A stretch of DNA of 64,000 nt from an uncultured Eubacteriales bacterium (GTDB lineage: Bacteria > Bacillota > Clostridia > Oscillospirales > Oscillospiraceae): NCBI GenBank assembly GCA_900545925.1, contig URAZ01000019.1:1-64000 (forward strand). Reading direction: 5' to 3'. Below, one piece after another: positions 16,792 to 26,467 of this stretch. The notes under the pieces are model-generated. The model was not told where the DNA came from. It made no database searches and worked only from the letters and a program-made list of their open reading frames with translations. Position 1 is the first letter of the stretch; every line of letters begins with the position of its first letter. A program made the position numbers and the translations under genes.

Positions 16792-19563
16792 ATGGGACTG
16801 TTTACAAAACTATTCGGCACCCGCTCGGAGCGCGAGGTCAAAAAACTCGAACCGCAGGTCGAGGCCGTCATGGCGCTTGAGGAGCCGTATAAAAAGCTGA
16901 CTGACCAGGAACTTCGCGCAAAAACGCAGGAATTCAAGGATCGCTACGCATCCGGTGAGACGCTCGACGCGCTGCTGCCGGAGGCGTTCGCCGTCTGCCG
17001 CGAGGCAGCTGACCGCGTGCTCGGCATGCGTCCGTACCGGGTGCAGGTCGTGGGCGGCATCGTGCTGCACCAGGGCCGCATCGCCGAAATGAAGACCGGC
17101 GAAGGCAAGACGCTCGTCGCAATCCTGCCTGCATACTTGAATGCGCTGGCCGGAAGGGGCGTGCACATCGTCACGGTCAACGATTATCTCGCCAAGCGCG
17201 ACTCGGAGTGGATGGGCAAGGTCTACCGCTTCTTAGGACTTTCCGTCGGCCTCATTGTCCACGATCTGACTGCAGAACAGCGCCGCGCAGCCTATGCCGC
17301 CGATATCACCTACGGCACAAATAACGAGTTGGGCTTCGATTATCTGCGCGACAATATGGCGATTTACAAACAGGAGATGGTGCAGCGCGGTCACGCGTTC
17401 GCCATCGTTGATGAGGTTGACTCCATCCTCATTGACGAAGCGCGCACACCGCTCATCATTTCCGGCAAAGGCGAGGAATCGTCCAAGCTGTATGAAATGG
17501 CGGATTATTTCGTCTCCCGCCTGAAAAAGCAGGTCTTCTCCACGACGGACAACAAGGAACTGCAGGATCAGTATGACTGCGATTACATTGTCGATGAAAA
17601 AGACCGCTCCGTGTCGCTCACGCAGAAGGGCATTGAAAAGGCCGAGCAGTTCTTCAATGTAGAAAATCTGGCCGACCCAGAAAACGCCACACTCTCGCAC
17701 CACATCAATCAGGCCATGAAGGCAAGGGGCCTCATGAAGCGTGATATCGACTACGTTGTCAAGGACGGCGAGGTCATCATCGTCGATGAATTCACCGGCC
17801 GACTCATGTACGGCCGCCGCTATAACGAGGGTCTGCATCAGGCCATCGAGGCCAAGGAGGGCGTCAAGGTTGCAAGCGAAAACAAGACGCTCGCCACCAT
17901 CACATTCCAGAACTTCTTCCGTCTGTACGACAAGCTTTCCGGCATGACCGGCACGGCGCTGACCGAGGAGGAGGAATTCTCCGGCATTTACAATCTCGAC
18001 GTTGTCGAGATCCCGACGAATAAACCGGTCATCCGTATCGACGACCCCGATGTTGTTTATAAGACCGAGGCAGGCAAATACCGTGCCGTCATCGCGCAGA
18101 TCAAGGAATGCCATGCCAAGGGCCAGCCGGTTCTGGTCGGCACGATCTCCATTGAAAAATCGGAACTTCTGTCGCAGATGCTCAAGCGCGAGGGTATCCC
18201 GCACAACGTCCTGAACGCCAAGCACCATGAAAAAGAAGCCGAGATCGTCGCGCAGGCGGGCCATCTGGGCGCCGTGACCATTGCGACGAACATGGCGGGC
18301 CGCGGCACCGACATCATGCTGGGCGGCAACGCCGAATACATGGCAAAGAACGAACTGCGCAAGCAGGGCCTGTCCGACGAACTGATCGCCGAGTCCAATT
18401 CCTTCGCCGAGACGGAGAATCCCGAAATTCTGGCTGCCCGTGCGGCCTATACCGAAGCGTATAAGCGCTTCAAGGTCGAGACAGACAAACAGGCAGAACT
18501 TGTGCGGCAGGCAGGAGGCCTTTTCATCATCGGCACCGAGCGTCATGAATCGCGCCGGATCGACAATCAGCTTCGCGGCCGTTCCGGCCGCCAGGGCGAC
18601 CCCGGCGAGACGCGGTTTTATCTGTCCATGCAGGACGATATCATGCGTCTGTTCGGCTCCGAGCGCATTATGAACATGATGGAGACGCTCGGCATCGACG
18701 AGGATACGCCTATCGACGCCAAAATTCTCTCCGGCGCGATCGAGAACGCGCAGAAGACCGTTGAGGGCCGCAACTTCCAGTCCAGAAAGAACGTGCTGGA
18801 ATACGACGACGTGATGAATGTCCAGCGTAAGATCATTTACGAGCAGCGCCGCCAGGTGCTCGACGGCGAGGATCTGCAGAAGAACATCCAGTCCATGATG
18901 CGGTTCTATGTGGATACCTACGTTGCCAGCGCCTTCGGTGAGCAGCCGAAGCTGGCCGACAAGCAGCATTTCTTCGAGATGATGACGCATTTCGAGCCCA
19001 TCTTCTTCCCCACGGGCACATGGCTTCTCTCCGACGAGGAGTTGGCCGCGCTCACGCGGGAGCAGGCGGAAGAGAAGATTTTGTCTCTCATGCAGCGCGC
19101 CTATGCCAAGCGGGAAGAGCAGTTCACATCTCCCGTCATGCGTGAAATTGAGCGCGTCGTAACGCTGCGCGTGGTCGATGAATTCTGGATGGATCACATC
19201 GACGCCATGGACGATCTGCGGCAGGGCATCCGCCTGCGCGCCTACGCGCAGACAGACCCCGTCATCGAGTATAAGCGCGAGGGCTTTGACATGTTCGAGG
19301 CCATGAACGACGCGATCAAGGAAGAGATCGTCCGCCGCGTCTTCCTTGTCCGGATCAAGACGAATGAGGAAATCAAGCGCCAGCGCGTGGCAAAGGTCAC
19401 CGGCGAAGGTGCCGGCGGCGACAAGACTGTCAAGCGTCAGCCCGTCGTCAAGAAGATCAAGGTTGGCCCGAATGACCCGTGCCCGTGCGGCAGCGGCAAA
19501 AAATACAAAAAATGCTGCCGCGACAAGGATCTCGCCGCCGAACGCGGCCAGAACGCCAACTGA
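16792..19563 (+). CDS. secA: Preprotein translocase ATPase SecA
   Basis: 923-aa motor that drives secretory proteins through SecYEG. Walker A is MKTGEGKTLVA and the DEAD-like Walker B is VDEVDSILIDEA. TNMAGRGTDIMLGG and RGRSGRQGDPGETRF mark the second helicase domain. The C-terminus ends in the zinc-binding SEC-C motif CPCGSGKKYKKCC, which binds SecB-like partners or phospholipid. ATG 16792 fits the family N-terminus (MGLFTKLFG) and has GAAAGGG upstream; the frame is open 21 codons further but through the promoter. It stands alone, followed by a family A repeat. Confidence 0.98.
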   Translation: MGLFTKLFGTRSEREVKKLEPQVEAVMALEEPYKKLTDQELRAKTQEFKDRYASGETLDALLPEAFAVCREAADRVLGMRPYRVQVVGGIVLHQGRIAEMKTGEGKTLVAILPAYLNALAGRGVHIVTVNDYLAKRDSEWMGKVYRFLGLSVGLIVHDLTAEQRRAAYAADITYGTNNELGFDYLRDNMAIYKQEMVQRGHAFAIVDEVDSILIDEARTPLIISGKGEESSKLYEMADYFVSRLKKQVFSTTDNKELQDQYDCDYIVDEKDRSVSLTQKGIEKAEQFFNVENLADPENATLSHHINQAMKARGLMKRDIDYVVKDGEVIIVDEFTGRLMYGRRYNEGLHQAIEAKEGVKVASENKTLATITFQNFFRLYDKLSGMTGTALTEEEEFSGIYNLDVVEIPTNKPVIRIDDPDVVYKTEAGKYRAVIAQIKECHAKGQPVLVGTISIEKSELLSQMLKREGIPHNVLNAKHHEKEAEIVAQAGHLGAVTIATNMAGRGTDIMLGGNAEYMAKNELRKQGLSDELIAESNSFAETENPEILAARAAYTEAYKRFKVETDKQAELVRQAGGLFIIGTERHESRRIDNQLRGRSGRQGDPGETRFYLSMQDDIMRLFGSERIMNMMETLGIDEDTPIDAKILSGAIENAQKTVEGRNFQSRKNVLEYDDVMNVQRKIIYEQRRQVLDGEDLQKNIQSMMRFYVDTYVASAFGEQPKLADKQHFFEMMTHFEPIFFPTGTWLLSDEELAALTREQAEEKILSLMQRAYAKREEQFTSPVMREIERVVTLRVVDEFWMDHIDAMDDLRQGIRLRAYAQTDPVIEYKREGFDMFEAMNDAIKEEIVRRVFLVRIKTNEEIKRQRVAKVTGEGAGGDKTVKRQPVVKKIKVGPNDPCPCGSGKKYKKCCRDKDLAAERGQNAN

Positions 19564-19589
19564 CACTGTCTGAAAAAATCGTATGCGCC

Positions 19590-19699
19590 TGTAGGGGCCG
19601 ATGCCCACATCAGCCCGTGCAGGCTGCACCATTTAAACGGAACGCTTCGGCGAATCCGCTGCTGCCCAGCGGGCCGATGTGGGCATCGGCCCCGACACA
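19590..19699. repeat. Repeat family A, full copy downstream of secA
   Basis: Begins TGTAGGGGCCGATGCCCACAT and ends GGGCCGATGTGGGCATCGGCCCC. The two ends are inverted repeats and each can form its own hairpin. The internal GGCGAATC segment is shared, inverted or direct, with other copies. Confidence 0.85.
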
Positions 19700-19811
19700 T
19701 TGTAACTTCAATAAAGCACTGGTGCAAAGCTTCAGATGTTGCAATATATGCCGCGGGCGGCAGTCCATGCAGAGTATACCGAAGCGTTCTGCACGCTTTG
19801 CATCAAAACCT

Positions 19812-20618
19812 ATGTTTCACACCATTCACCACGGAACACTTGAATATCTGACCGCCGACGCGCTCTGCGGGAGCGTGCACTGCTTCTCCACGCGCTTCGG
19901 CGGCGTGAGCGAGGGGGCTTTGTCCTCCCTCAATCTCGGCACGCACCGGGGCGATAAGCCGGAGAACGTGCGGGAGAATTACCGCATTCTCGGCGCTGCC
20001 GCCGGCTTTTCGCCGGAGGAGACGGTCTTCACCCGGCAGGAGCATACCGATCTTCTGCTGCGCGTCGGCGAACAGGACTGCGGCACGGGGCTGGAGCGGG
20101 AGCAGACCGCCGTCTGCGACGGGATCCTGACCGACGAGCCCGGCGTGGCGCTCGTCTGCTTCGGTGCAGACTGCACAACGCTGCTGCTCTTTGACCCAGT
20201 GCGGCAGGCCATCGCCGCCGTCCACGCCGGGTGGCGCGGAACGGCACTAGGGATCGCGTACAAGGCCGTTTTGCGCATGCAGACGGAATTTGGCTGCGCG
20301 CCGGAGCACATTCGCGCGGCCATCGGCCCGTGTATCGGCCGCTGCTGCTTTGAGGTCGGGCCGGAGGTGCCGGAGGCCATGCGGCAAGCGCTCGGCCCGG
20401 ACGCGGAGGCGGCCATCGAGCCGCACGGCGAAAAATCGCACGTCGATCTGAAGCTTCTGAACCGCAGCTGGCTGGAAAAGGCAGGCGTGCGGGCGATTGA
20501 TATCTGCCCGGACTGCACAAAATGCCAGCCGAACCGCTTCTGGTCGCACCGCGTGACCGGCGGAAACCGCGGCTCACAGGCCGCCATCATCCGGCTGAAA
20601 GGAGGCGCACCGGCATGA
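19812..20618 (+). CDS. pgeF: Peptidoglycan editing factor / multicopper-type laccase-fold protein (YfiH/YlmD)
   Basis: 268-aa member of the PgeF (former polyphenol oxidase, DUF152) family. E. coli PgeF removes wrongly incorporated L-Ser from peptidoglycan precursors; other homologues are reported as purine-nucleoside phosphorylases. Characteristic parts are STRFGGVSEG, the metal-ligand stretch VHAGWRGTALG, IGPCIGRCCFEVG and the C-terminal CPDCTKCQPNRFWSHR. No good ribosome-binding site precedes ATG 19812; it is chosen by family length, and an ATG at 19769 is possible. Its stop overlaps the next start (ATGA), linking it to a peptide-binding lipoprotein, which would fit cell-wall peptide recycling (inference). 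Confidence 0.88.
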   Translation: MFHTIHHGTLEYLTADALCGSVHCFSTRFGGVSEGALSSLNLGTHRGDKPENVRENYRILGAAAGFSPEETVFTRQEHTDLLLRVGEQDCGTGLEREQTAVCDGILTDEPGVALVCFGADCTTLLLFDPVRQAIAAVHAGWRGTALGIAYKAVLRMQTEFGCAPEHIRAAIGPCIGRCCFEVGPEVPEAMRQALGPDAEAAIEPHGEKSHVDLKLLNRSWLEKAGVRAIDICPDCTKCQPNRFWSHRVTGGNRGSQAAIIRLKGGAPA

Positions 20619-22234
20619 AGCGGAAGCTTTTGGTCCTTACGGCATTTGCGCTCTGTCTGGCGCTCCTTTGCGGCTGTACGACGATCGCAACGAGCGAATG
20701 GATGCAGAATCTTTTCCCCGTCGGCGACGAAGCCGTCGCCGCCCAGCAGACCGGCTCGGTTGATGGCTCGGACAAGCAGCAGGAGGTCAAGCAGGTCGTC
20801 ACCGAGACGTATACGGCACTGGAGTCCTTCGGCCTTGCTTACCAGCCGGATTACGGCCTGCAGCCCTACAACTGCCAGAGTCTCAATAACCGCATCATCT
20901 TTTCCTTCCTCTATGAACCGCTGTTCGCCGTGACGAGCAGTTATGAGGCGGAACCCGTTCTTGCCGAGACGTATTTCGTCACCGACGACGGCCGGACAAC
21001 CACGGTGAAGCTTCGCTCCGGTGTTACATTCCACGACGGCAGCGCGCTTACGGCGGCGGACGCGGCGTATTCCATTGAATCCGCCAAGGGCTCTGACTAC
21101 TACGGCTCCCGCCTGCGCTTTATCGTTTCCGCCGAAGCGCAGGACGATCTGACGCTTGTGCTCTCGACGAGCGAGGCATATGAATGCCTGCCGCTGCTGC
21201 TGGATATTCCCATCATCAAATCCGGCACAAAGGACGAGGTCAGCCCTCCGGGCACAGGCCCGTATGAATTTGCCGAAACAAAGCTGACACGCTGCAAAAA
21301 TTGGTGGCGTGATACGCCGCCGCTGGTTGACTTTGACGAGATCGCGCTGACTGTCTCGTCCACTGCCGCCGACGTGCGCGACAATTTTGAGTACCAGAAG
21401 GTCAACATGGTTCTGACGGACCCGAACTCCTCCGCATTTGCGGGCTTCCACAACGACTTTGAACTGTGGAACGAGGAAACGACCATCATGCAGTACATCG
21501 GCTACAACATGAACTCGCCCGTTTTCTCCAACTACGGCCTGCGCGGCGCGATCACCTTTGCCATCGACCGCGAACAGCTGGTCGGGCAGACACTGGGCGG
21601 CTTTGCCGTGGCATCGACGCTGCCGTGCTCGCCCAATTCCCGGTATTACGACGTAAAGCTGGCCAACAGCTTCGCCTATGACACCGGCTCGTACTATGAC
21701 CAGCTTGCCAGCGCCTCCGTCGAGGACGCGACCGGCGACGGCATTCTCGACCTCTACGTCCCCTCCAAGGGCTATTCCGTCCCGGTCGAGGGCACAATGA
21801 TCGTCTGCTCGTCAAGCTATATCCGCGTACAGGCAGCGAACGAGGTTGCCAGAATGCTCAATTCCCTGGGCTTCAACATTACGGTCAAGTCCATGGAATA
21901 TTCCGAGTACAAACAGGCGCTTTTGCAGGGGAATTTTGACCTGTATTATGGCGAGGTGCGCCTGTCTCCGAACTTTGACCTCTCGCCGTTCTTCGGCGCG
22001 ACCGGCACGCTCAACTACGGCGATCTGGCCGACAGCACGATGATGAACCTGTGCAGCATGGCGCTTGTCAACAGCGGCAACACCTATAATCTCTATAAGC
22101 GTGTATGCGAGCGCGGGTATATTACGCCCATCCTGTTCAAAAGCTATGCGCTCTACACCACGCGCGGCGCCGTAACAGAGCCGACACGCTACCTCGACTG
22201 GTTCCTGCCGTATACGGTGCAGACGGAAGAATAA
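20615..22234 (+). CDS. ABC transporter substrate-binding lipoprotein, family 5 (peptide/nickel type)
   Basis: 539-aa extracytoplasmic binding protein. The lipobox LALLCGC gives a lipid-anchored Cys about residue 20. The SBP family 5 pattern is visible: VLAETYFVTDDGRTTTVKLR, then GVTFHDGSALTAADAAYS, typical of the DppA/OppA fold. AAAGGAGG precedes ATG 20615, which overlaps the pgeF stop by 4 bp. No permease or ATPase gene is next to it, so it must use components encoded elsewhere or act alone. The substrate is likely a peptide, but this is family-level inference. Confidence 0.88.
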   Translation: MKRKLLVLTAFALCLALLCGCTTIATSEWMQNLFPVGDEAVAAQQTGSVDGSDKQQEVKQVVTETYTALESFGLAYQPDYGLQPYNCQSLNNRIIFSFLYEPLFAVTSSYEAEPVLAETYFVTDDGRTTTVKLRSGVTFHDGSALTAADAAYSIESAKGSDYYGSRLRFIVSAEAQDDLTLVLSTSEAYECLPLLLDIPIIKSGTKDEVSPPGTGPYEFAETKLTRCKNWWRDTPPLVDFDEIALTVSSTAADVRDNFEYQKVNMVLTDPNSSAFAGFHNDFELWNEETTIMQYIGYNMNSPVFSNYGLRGAITFAIDREQLVGQTLGGFAVASTLPCSPNSRYYDVKLANSFAYDTGSYYDQLASASVEDATGDGILDLYVPSKGYSVPVEGTMIVCSSSYIRVQAANEVARMLNSLGFNITVKSMEYSEYKQALLQGNFDLYYGEVRLSPNFDLSPFFGATGTLNYGDLADSTMMNLCSMALVNSGNTYNLYKRVCERGYITPILFKSYALYTTRGAVTEPTRYLDWFLPYTVQTEE

Positions 22235-22259
22235 TGAAAAAACGCGGGAGGATACGCCC

Positions 22260-23261
22260 ATGAAACGAATCCTGATGATCGGCACCGGCGGGACCATCGC
22301 GTCCGGGAAAACGGCGGAGGGCCTTATGCCGGAGTTGACGAGCGAGCAGCTTCTGTCGTTCGTCCCGGCGGTATCGTCGCTGTGCCGGGCCGAGTGTCTG
22401 CAGCTTCTGTCGCTGGACAGCACAAATCTTGCCCCAACGCACTGGCTTCTGATCGCAAAGGCCATCCGGGAGCGGTACGACCGCTATGACGGCTTTGTCA
22501 TCAGTCACGGCACGGACACCATGGCCTATACCGCTGCAGCGCTCAGCTATCTCATTCAGGGCGCACGCAAGCCCATTATCCTGACCGGCGCCCAGAAGCC
22601 CATCAGCTTTGACTCAACCGATTCCAAGGTCAATCTGACCGATGCGTTTTTGTGTGCGTGCAGCGACACGCTGCACGGCGTCATGATCGTCTTCAACGGC
22701 AAGGTCATTCAGGGTACGCGCGCCTGCAAAACGCGTTCAAAAAGCTACGAGGCCTTTTCCAGCATCAATTATCCGTATCTGGCCGTTTTGCAGGACGGCT
22801 GCATTTTACAGTACATCGAAAACGCCTGCCTGCCCGAGCCGGTCTTCTATGACACGCTCGACGAGCGCGTTGCGCTTCTGAAACTCATTCCCGGCGCGCG
22901 GGCAGAACTTGCGAGTTGGATGCTCCGGCACAACGACGCGCTGATTCTGGAAAGCTTCGGCGTGGGCGGCATCCCGTCCTACGACGGAAACGACTTTCTT
23001 TCCGTGCTGGAAGAGGGCATTCAGGCCGGGAAAACCGTCGTTCTGACCACGCAGGTGCAGAACGAGGGCAGCAATGTCGGCGTCTATCAGGTCGGGCATA
23101 AGATCCGCGAATGCCCGCAGGTGCTCGAAGCGTTCGACATGACGACCGAGGCCATCACGGGCAAGCTGATGTGGATTCTCGGCCAGACCAAAGACCCCGC
23201 CCGCATCCACCGCCTGTTCTACACCCCGGTTGCAAACGACATTCTGAACTATCACGCATAA
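22260..23261 (+). CDS. ansA: L-asparaginase, type I
   Basis: 333-aa hydrolase that converts L-asparagine to aspartate and ammonia. The first catalytic Thr lies in GTGGTIAS and the second motif is ISHGTDTMAY. NEGSNVGVYQVG and the C-terminal ITGKLMWILG fit the cytoplasmic AnsA-like group, and there is no signal peptide. ATG 22260 follows GGGAGG 25 bp after the lipoprotein gene, so pgeF, the lipoprotein and ansA look like one operon, closed by the terminator at 23267. Confidence 0.94.
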   Translation: MKRILMIGTGGTIASGKTAEGLMPELTSEQLLSFVPAVSSLCRAECLQLLSLDSTNLAPTHWLLIAKAIRERYDRYDGFVISHGTDTMAYTAAALSYLIQGARKPIILTGAQKPISFDSTDSKVNLTDAFLCACSDTLHGVMIVFNGKVIQGTRACKTRSKSYEAFSSINYPYLAVLQDGCILQYIENACLPEPVFYDTLDERVALLKLIPGARAELASWMLRHNDALILESFGVGGIPSYDGNDFLSVLEEGIQAGKTVVLTTQVQNEGSNVGVYQVGHKIRECPQVLEAFDMTTEAITGKLMWILGQTKDPARIHRLFYTPVANDILNYHA

Positions 23262-23266
23262 AAATC

Positions 23267-23307
23267 CCGGCGCCGCACAGCTTTTGTGCAGCGCCGGATA
23301 ATTTTTA
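23267..23307. terminator. Terminator between ansA and the PcrA-type helicase
   Basis: CCGGCGC (23267-23273) pairs with GCGCCGG (23291-23297), with an inner GCACA/TGTGC stem, followed by a TAATTTTT tail. It sits between convergent genes and can serve both. Confidence 0.85.
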
Positions 23308-23331
23308 TGCTGTGAATTTGCGCGGAAGGCG

Positions 23332-25482
23332 TCATTCCCGCTCCAGCTTTGTGCGCAGGGAAATCAGGCGCGGGGTGGGCATGGAATCGAACTGCACCAG
23401 CTGCGCATTCTGCGCCGGATCGCGTTCCAGCACGGTTCCCAGCCCAAAGACGGCGTGGCGGACTCTCGTGCCGGGGGCAAACCCCTGCGAAAGCCCGCTC
23501 TCGTCCAGAAGGCGGGTGGAAAAGCCGATATATTCCCGCGCCTGCCGGATGAGGTCTTCGCGCGGGGTGTGCGTAAAGGTCAAAAGCGAATCGTCGATAT
23601 CCAGCAGGAAGCGCGACGGATAGCGCGGGCTGCCGTCGAGATTGCGGCCCTCGGCCTCGGACAGATAGAGGGCCTTTTGTGCGCGCGTCATAGCAACGAA
23701 GCACAGCCGCCGTTCCTCCTCCATGCCGGGCAGCGTCCGCGTCTTTTTTGACGGGAAAATGCCCTCGTTCATCGCGCATAAAAACACATGCGGGAATTCC
23801 AGTCCCTTCGCGCTGTGGACAGTCATAAGCCGCACCTGATCGCGCGGATCGTCGAGATCAGCGTTTGTGAACAGCGCGACGTGCGCCAGATAATGCTCGA
23901 GCGTGCATTCCTCGCCGCAGGTCGTCTCGTAGGTATAGACCGACTGCTTGAGTTCGGCCAGATTGTCCAGCCGCATCTGGCTGCCCTCCGTGCGGAGCAT
24001 GGCCTCATAGCCGCTTTCGTTCAGAACGGCGGCCAGCAGTTCGGAAACAGGCATTTGATCATAAATGCCGGTGAACGATTCGATCAGCGAGACAAATTTC
24101 CCGCCCTTCGTCCCGCGCAGCAGTTCACTGTCCAGATTCCGGCGCAGTGCGTCGTAAAGCGAGCAGCCGTTCTGCGCGGCATAGTCCTTCAAAAACGCCA
24201 TGCGGCGCTCGCCAAGGTTCCGCTTGGGTACGTTCGCAATGCGCAGGAACGACAGGTCGTCCCGGCAGGCGATCATGCGCAGATAACTCAGCGCGTCCTT
24301 GATTTCAGCACGGGCGAAGAACTGCACGCCGCTATAGATCGTGTACGGGATTTTTTCCTTCAGGAGAAGTTCCTCCACGCCGCGCGTGATATAGTGCGCG
24401 CGGTATAAAACCGCCATATCGCGGTAGGGCGTCCCGGCCTCGTGGAGCGTTTTGATCTGCGCGGCGATCCAGCGGGCTTCCTGTTCGCTGTTGGCCGCGT
24501 GGTGGCGCAGAACCGGCGCGCCGCCCGGCAGCATGGGCAGAAGGTCTTTTTTGATGCGGTTCGCGTTTTTCGCAATCAGACTGTTGCAGGCCGCAAGGAT
24601 TTCCGGCGTGGAGCGGTAATTTTCCATCATCATGATGGTCTTCGCCGTGGGGTAGACCTTGTCAAAGTCCAGAAGATACCGCACGTCGGCCCCGCGCCAT
24701 GTGTAGATGGTCTGGTCGGGGTCGCCGACAATGAACAGATTTTTGTGATAGTCGCACAGCACCTGCATCAAGGCGTACTGCGGCGGGTCAATGTCCTGAA
24801 ATTCGTCGATCATGATGTATTCCAGCCGCTTTTGCCACTTGAGGCGGATATCCTCGTGCGTGCGGAAAATGTGGAGCGAGAAGACGATCAGGTCGTTATA
24901 ATCCAGCGCAAAGCACTTCTTTTCCTGATAGAGATAACCGTAGAAGATACTATCTTTTGCGTTCTCGGCCTTCCAGTATTTTTCTTTTAATGTATCGAGC
25001 GGCAGCGTGAGCATATCCTCGTAATATTCGGGCCGCTCCTTCAGCTTCAGCATCTCGATCATGTCCCGCGCATGGGAGAACGTCATGTCGCGCAGCGTCA
25101 GCCCACGCTCTTCATAGATGATCTGGAGCATGGCGTCAATATCGCTGTTGTCGAGCACAAGAAAGCTTTTGGGATAGCCGACGGCGTGGCTGTCCTCCTG
25201 CAGAATGGAGACGCAGAAGCCGTGGAAGGTGTTGATGTAGCCGGTATCCTCGTCGCCGGTCAGGTTGTGGATGCGCTGGCGCATTTCGTTTGCGGCCTTG
25301 TTCGTGAACGTCACGCACAGAAGATTCCCCGGCAGAATGCCGAGTTCCGTCACCAGATACGCAAACCGCCGCGTCAGCGCCCGCGTCTTGCCGGAGCCCG
25401 CGCCCGCGATCACGCGCACAAAGCCCTCAGTCGATAAAACAGCCTCCCGCTGCGCCGCGTTCAGCCCCTCCAGCAACTCCAT
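23332..25482 (-). CDS. UvrD/PcrA-family ATP-dependent DNA helicase
   Basis: 716-aa superfamily 1A 3'-5' helicase that acts in DNA repair and in clearing proteins from DNA. Walker A is VIAGAGSGKTRAL and motif II is MIDEFQDIDPPQYAL. QTIYTWRGAD (motif III), VRLMTVHSAKGLEFPHVF (motif V) and FVAMTRAQKALYLSEA (motif VI) are in order. It has the short PcrA-like C-terminus (GTRVRHAVFGLGTV). ATG 25482 with AAGGGAGG upstream is used; the longer open frame begins in the upstream AT-rich region. It could equally be named uvrD2 or pcrA. Confidence 0.94.
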   Translation of the reverse strand: MELLEGLNAAQREAVLSTEGFVRVIAGAGSGKTRALTRRFAYLVTELGILPGNLLCVTFTNKAANEMRQRIHNLTGDEDTGYINTFHGFCVSILQEDSHAVGYPKSFLVLDNSDIDAMLQIIYEERGLTLRDMTFSHARDMIEMLKLKERPEYYEDMLTLPLDTLKEKYWKAENAKDSIFYGYLYQEKKCFALDYNDLIVFSLHIFRTHEDIRLKWQKRLEYIMIDEFQDIDPPQYALMQVLCDYHKNLFIVGDPDQTIYTWRGADVRYLLDFDKVYPTAKTIMMMENYRSTPEILAACNSLIAKNANRIKKDLLPMLPGGAPVLRHHAANSEQEARWIAAQIKTLHEAGTPYRDMAVLYRAHYITRGVEELLLKEKIPYTIYSGVQFFARAEIKDALSYLRMIACRDDLSFLRIANVPKRNLGERRMAFLKDYAAQNGCSLYDALRRNLDSELLRGTKGGKFVSLIESFTGIYDQMPVSELLAAVLNESGYEAMLRTEGSQMRLDNLAELKQSVYTYETTCGEECTLEHYLAHVALFTNADLDDPRDQVRLMTVHSAKGLEFPHVFLCAMNEGIFPSKKTRTLPGMEEERRLCFVAMTRAQKALYLSEAEGRNLDGSPRYPSRFLLDIDDSLLTFTHTPREDLIRQAREYIGFSTRLLDESGLSQGFAPGTRVRHAVFGLGTVLERDPAQNAQLVQFDSMPTPRLISLRTKLERE

Positions 25483-25562
25483 GATCGTGCCTCCCTTCAA
25501 TACGAACAAAATTTCTAGAATATCGTATCACATCGGAGACGCGCTGTCAATGCAAACAAACA

Positions 25563-25607
25563 GCGCGCTTCGGATGATCGAACCATCCAAAGCGCGCCGG
25601 GGTTTTT
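25563..25607. terminator. Hairpin terminator after the lipoprotein gene
   Basis: GCGCGCTT-C-GGATG (25563-25576) pairs with CATCC-A-AAGCGCGC (25584-25597). Minus-strand transcripts read a T-rich tail (TGTTTGTTTG) after it, and plus-strand transcripts read TTTTTT. Confidence 0.8.
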
Positions 25608-26026
25608 TAATTTACCATCGACAGCAGCGCGTCATACAGCGCCGAAGAGCCTGTATTCCAGTAAGACGCGGTTTCGCTGCCCTCGGAATGCGCGGTCAGG
25701 ACAACGCGTCCGTTTGCTCCGACGGCAAGTGTGCAGAGCGTTCCGTCCGCACAGGACAGGAACAGCTGGATGCACGGAACGGGAAGCTGCGTGGAAGCAT
25801 GGGAGGGCTTTGCATATGCTTCGCGCAGCAGCGGCCGAAGCGCTTCCAGACTGACCGCATCCGCGGAACGTGACGTTGCTTCCTCTCCGGCCCGGTCGTA
25901 TCGCTCAACCAGCTGGACGGACGACCAGTTCTCCGCCCCGCATACCTGCCCCAGCTGCCGCGAAGCTGCGCAGCCCATCAGAAGCACCAGCCACGCAGCC
26001 AGAAAAAGCGCTGTAAAGCGTTTCAT
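25607..26026 (-). CDS. Putative lipoprotein
   Basis: 139-aa protein I do not recognise. The N-terminus is a lipoprotein signal (AWLVLLMGCAAS), so it should be anchored outside the membrane. The remainder is a small beta-rich domain ending in YDALLSMVN. Its ATG overlaps the stop codon of the upstream membrane protein by 4 bp, so both are made together. The order membrane protein then lipoprotein, ending in a strong terminator, marks a two-gene operon of unknown role. Confidence 0.75.
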   Translation of the reverse strand: MKRFTALFLAAWLVLLMGCAASRQLGQVCGAENWSSVQLVERYDRAGEEATSRSADAVSLEALRPLLREAYAKPSHASTQLPVPCIQLFLSCADGTLCTLAVGANGRVVLTAHSEGSETASYWNTGSSALYDALLSMVN

Positions 26027-26283
26027 TGGTTCGTTCTCCTTTCTTTCTGCCGCTTCCTGTTTTGCTTTCGCTGATCAAGCGTTGTACAGATCGTGATCCA
26101 CCTGTAGGTTCCGCTGATCGTGAAGGCGACGATCGAAAGGCAGAGCGTCAGCACCTGATGCCGCTCCCATGGCCGCGCAGACAGCGCGCAAAGCGCAAAA
26201 ACGTCAGCGGCAACCACCAGGGCGCTCAGAATAAAAAGAATCACCGGACCAACCAGGGATTTTTCCTTCTCTGTCGTTCGCAT
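26023..26283 (-). CDS. Small membrane protein, unknown function
   Basis: 86 aa with two hydrophobic helices (GPVILFILSALVVAADVFAL and LTLCLSIVAFTISGTY) and a highly basic C-terminus (QRKQNRKRQKERR) expected to be cytoplasmic. GGGAGG precedes ATG 26283. Coupled to the lipoprotein gene through an ATGA overlap. No family recognised. Confidence 0.7.
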   Translation of the reverse strand: MRTTEKEKSLVGPVILFILSALVVAADVFALCALSARPWERHQVLTLCLSIVAFTISGTYRWITICTTLDQRKQNRKRQKERRTNQ

Positions 26284-26384
26284 AAGCTTCCTCCCAATCT
26301 GTCGTCCATGCGGCGTTTCCCTGCATACATTTTGAGTATCCAGCAGCGATTATCGCTATTTATAGTATATCCTCCCCTCTATAC

Positions 26385-26416
26385 TTGTCAATGCTTTATA
26401 TTAACTTTTATAAAAT
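26385..26416 (+). promoter_or_regulatory. Putative promoter of the second PadR operon
   Basis: TTGTCA at 26385-26390 and TATAAA at 26409-26414 with an 18-bp spacer. TTTTATAAAA and TATAAAA nearby form an AT-rich partial palindrome that could be a PadR operator. Confidence 0.5.
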
Positions 26417-26467
26417 ACTGTGCTATAAAACTATTGTCAACGCCCTCATCCGGAAGGAGGGAGGCCT

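Noticed and set aside
17233..19632. 799-codon frame antisense to secA
   Set aside because: Same shadow effect; no ribosome-binding site and no protein family recognised, while secA is complete on the other strand.
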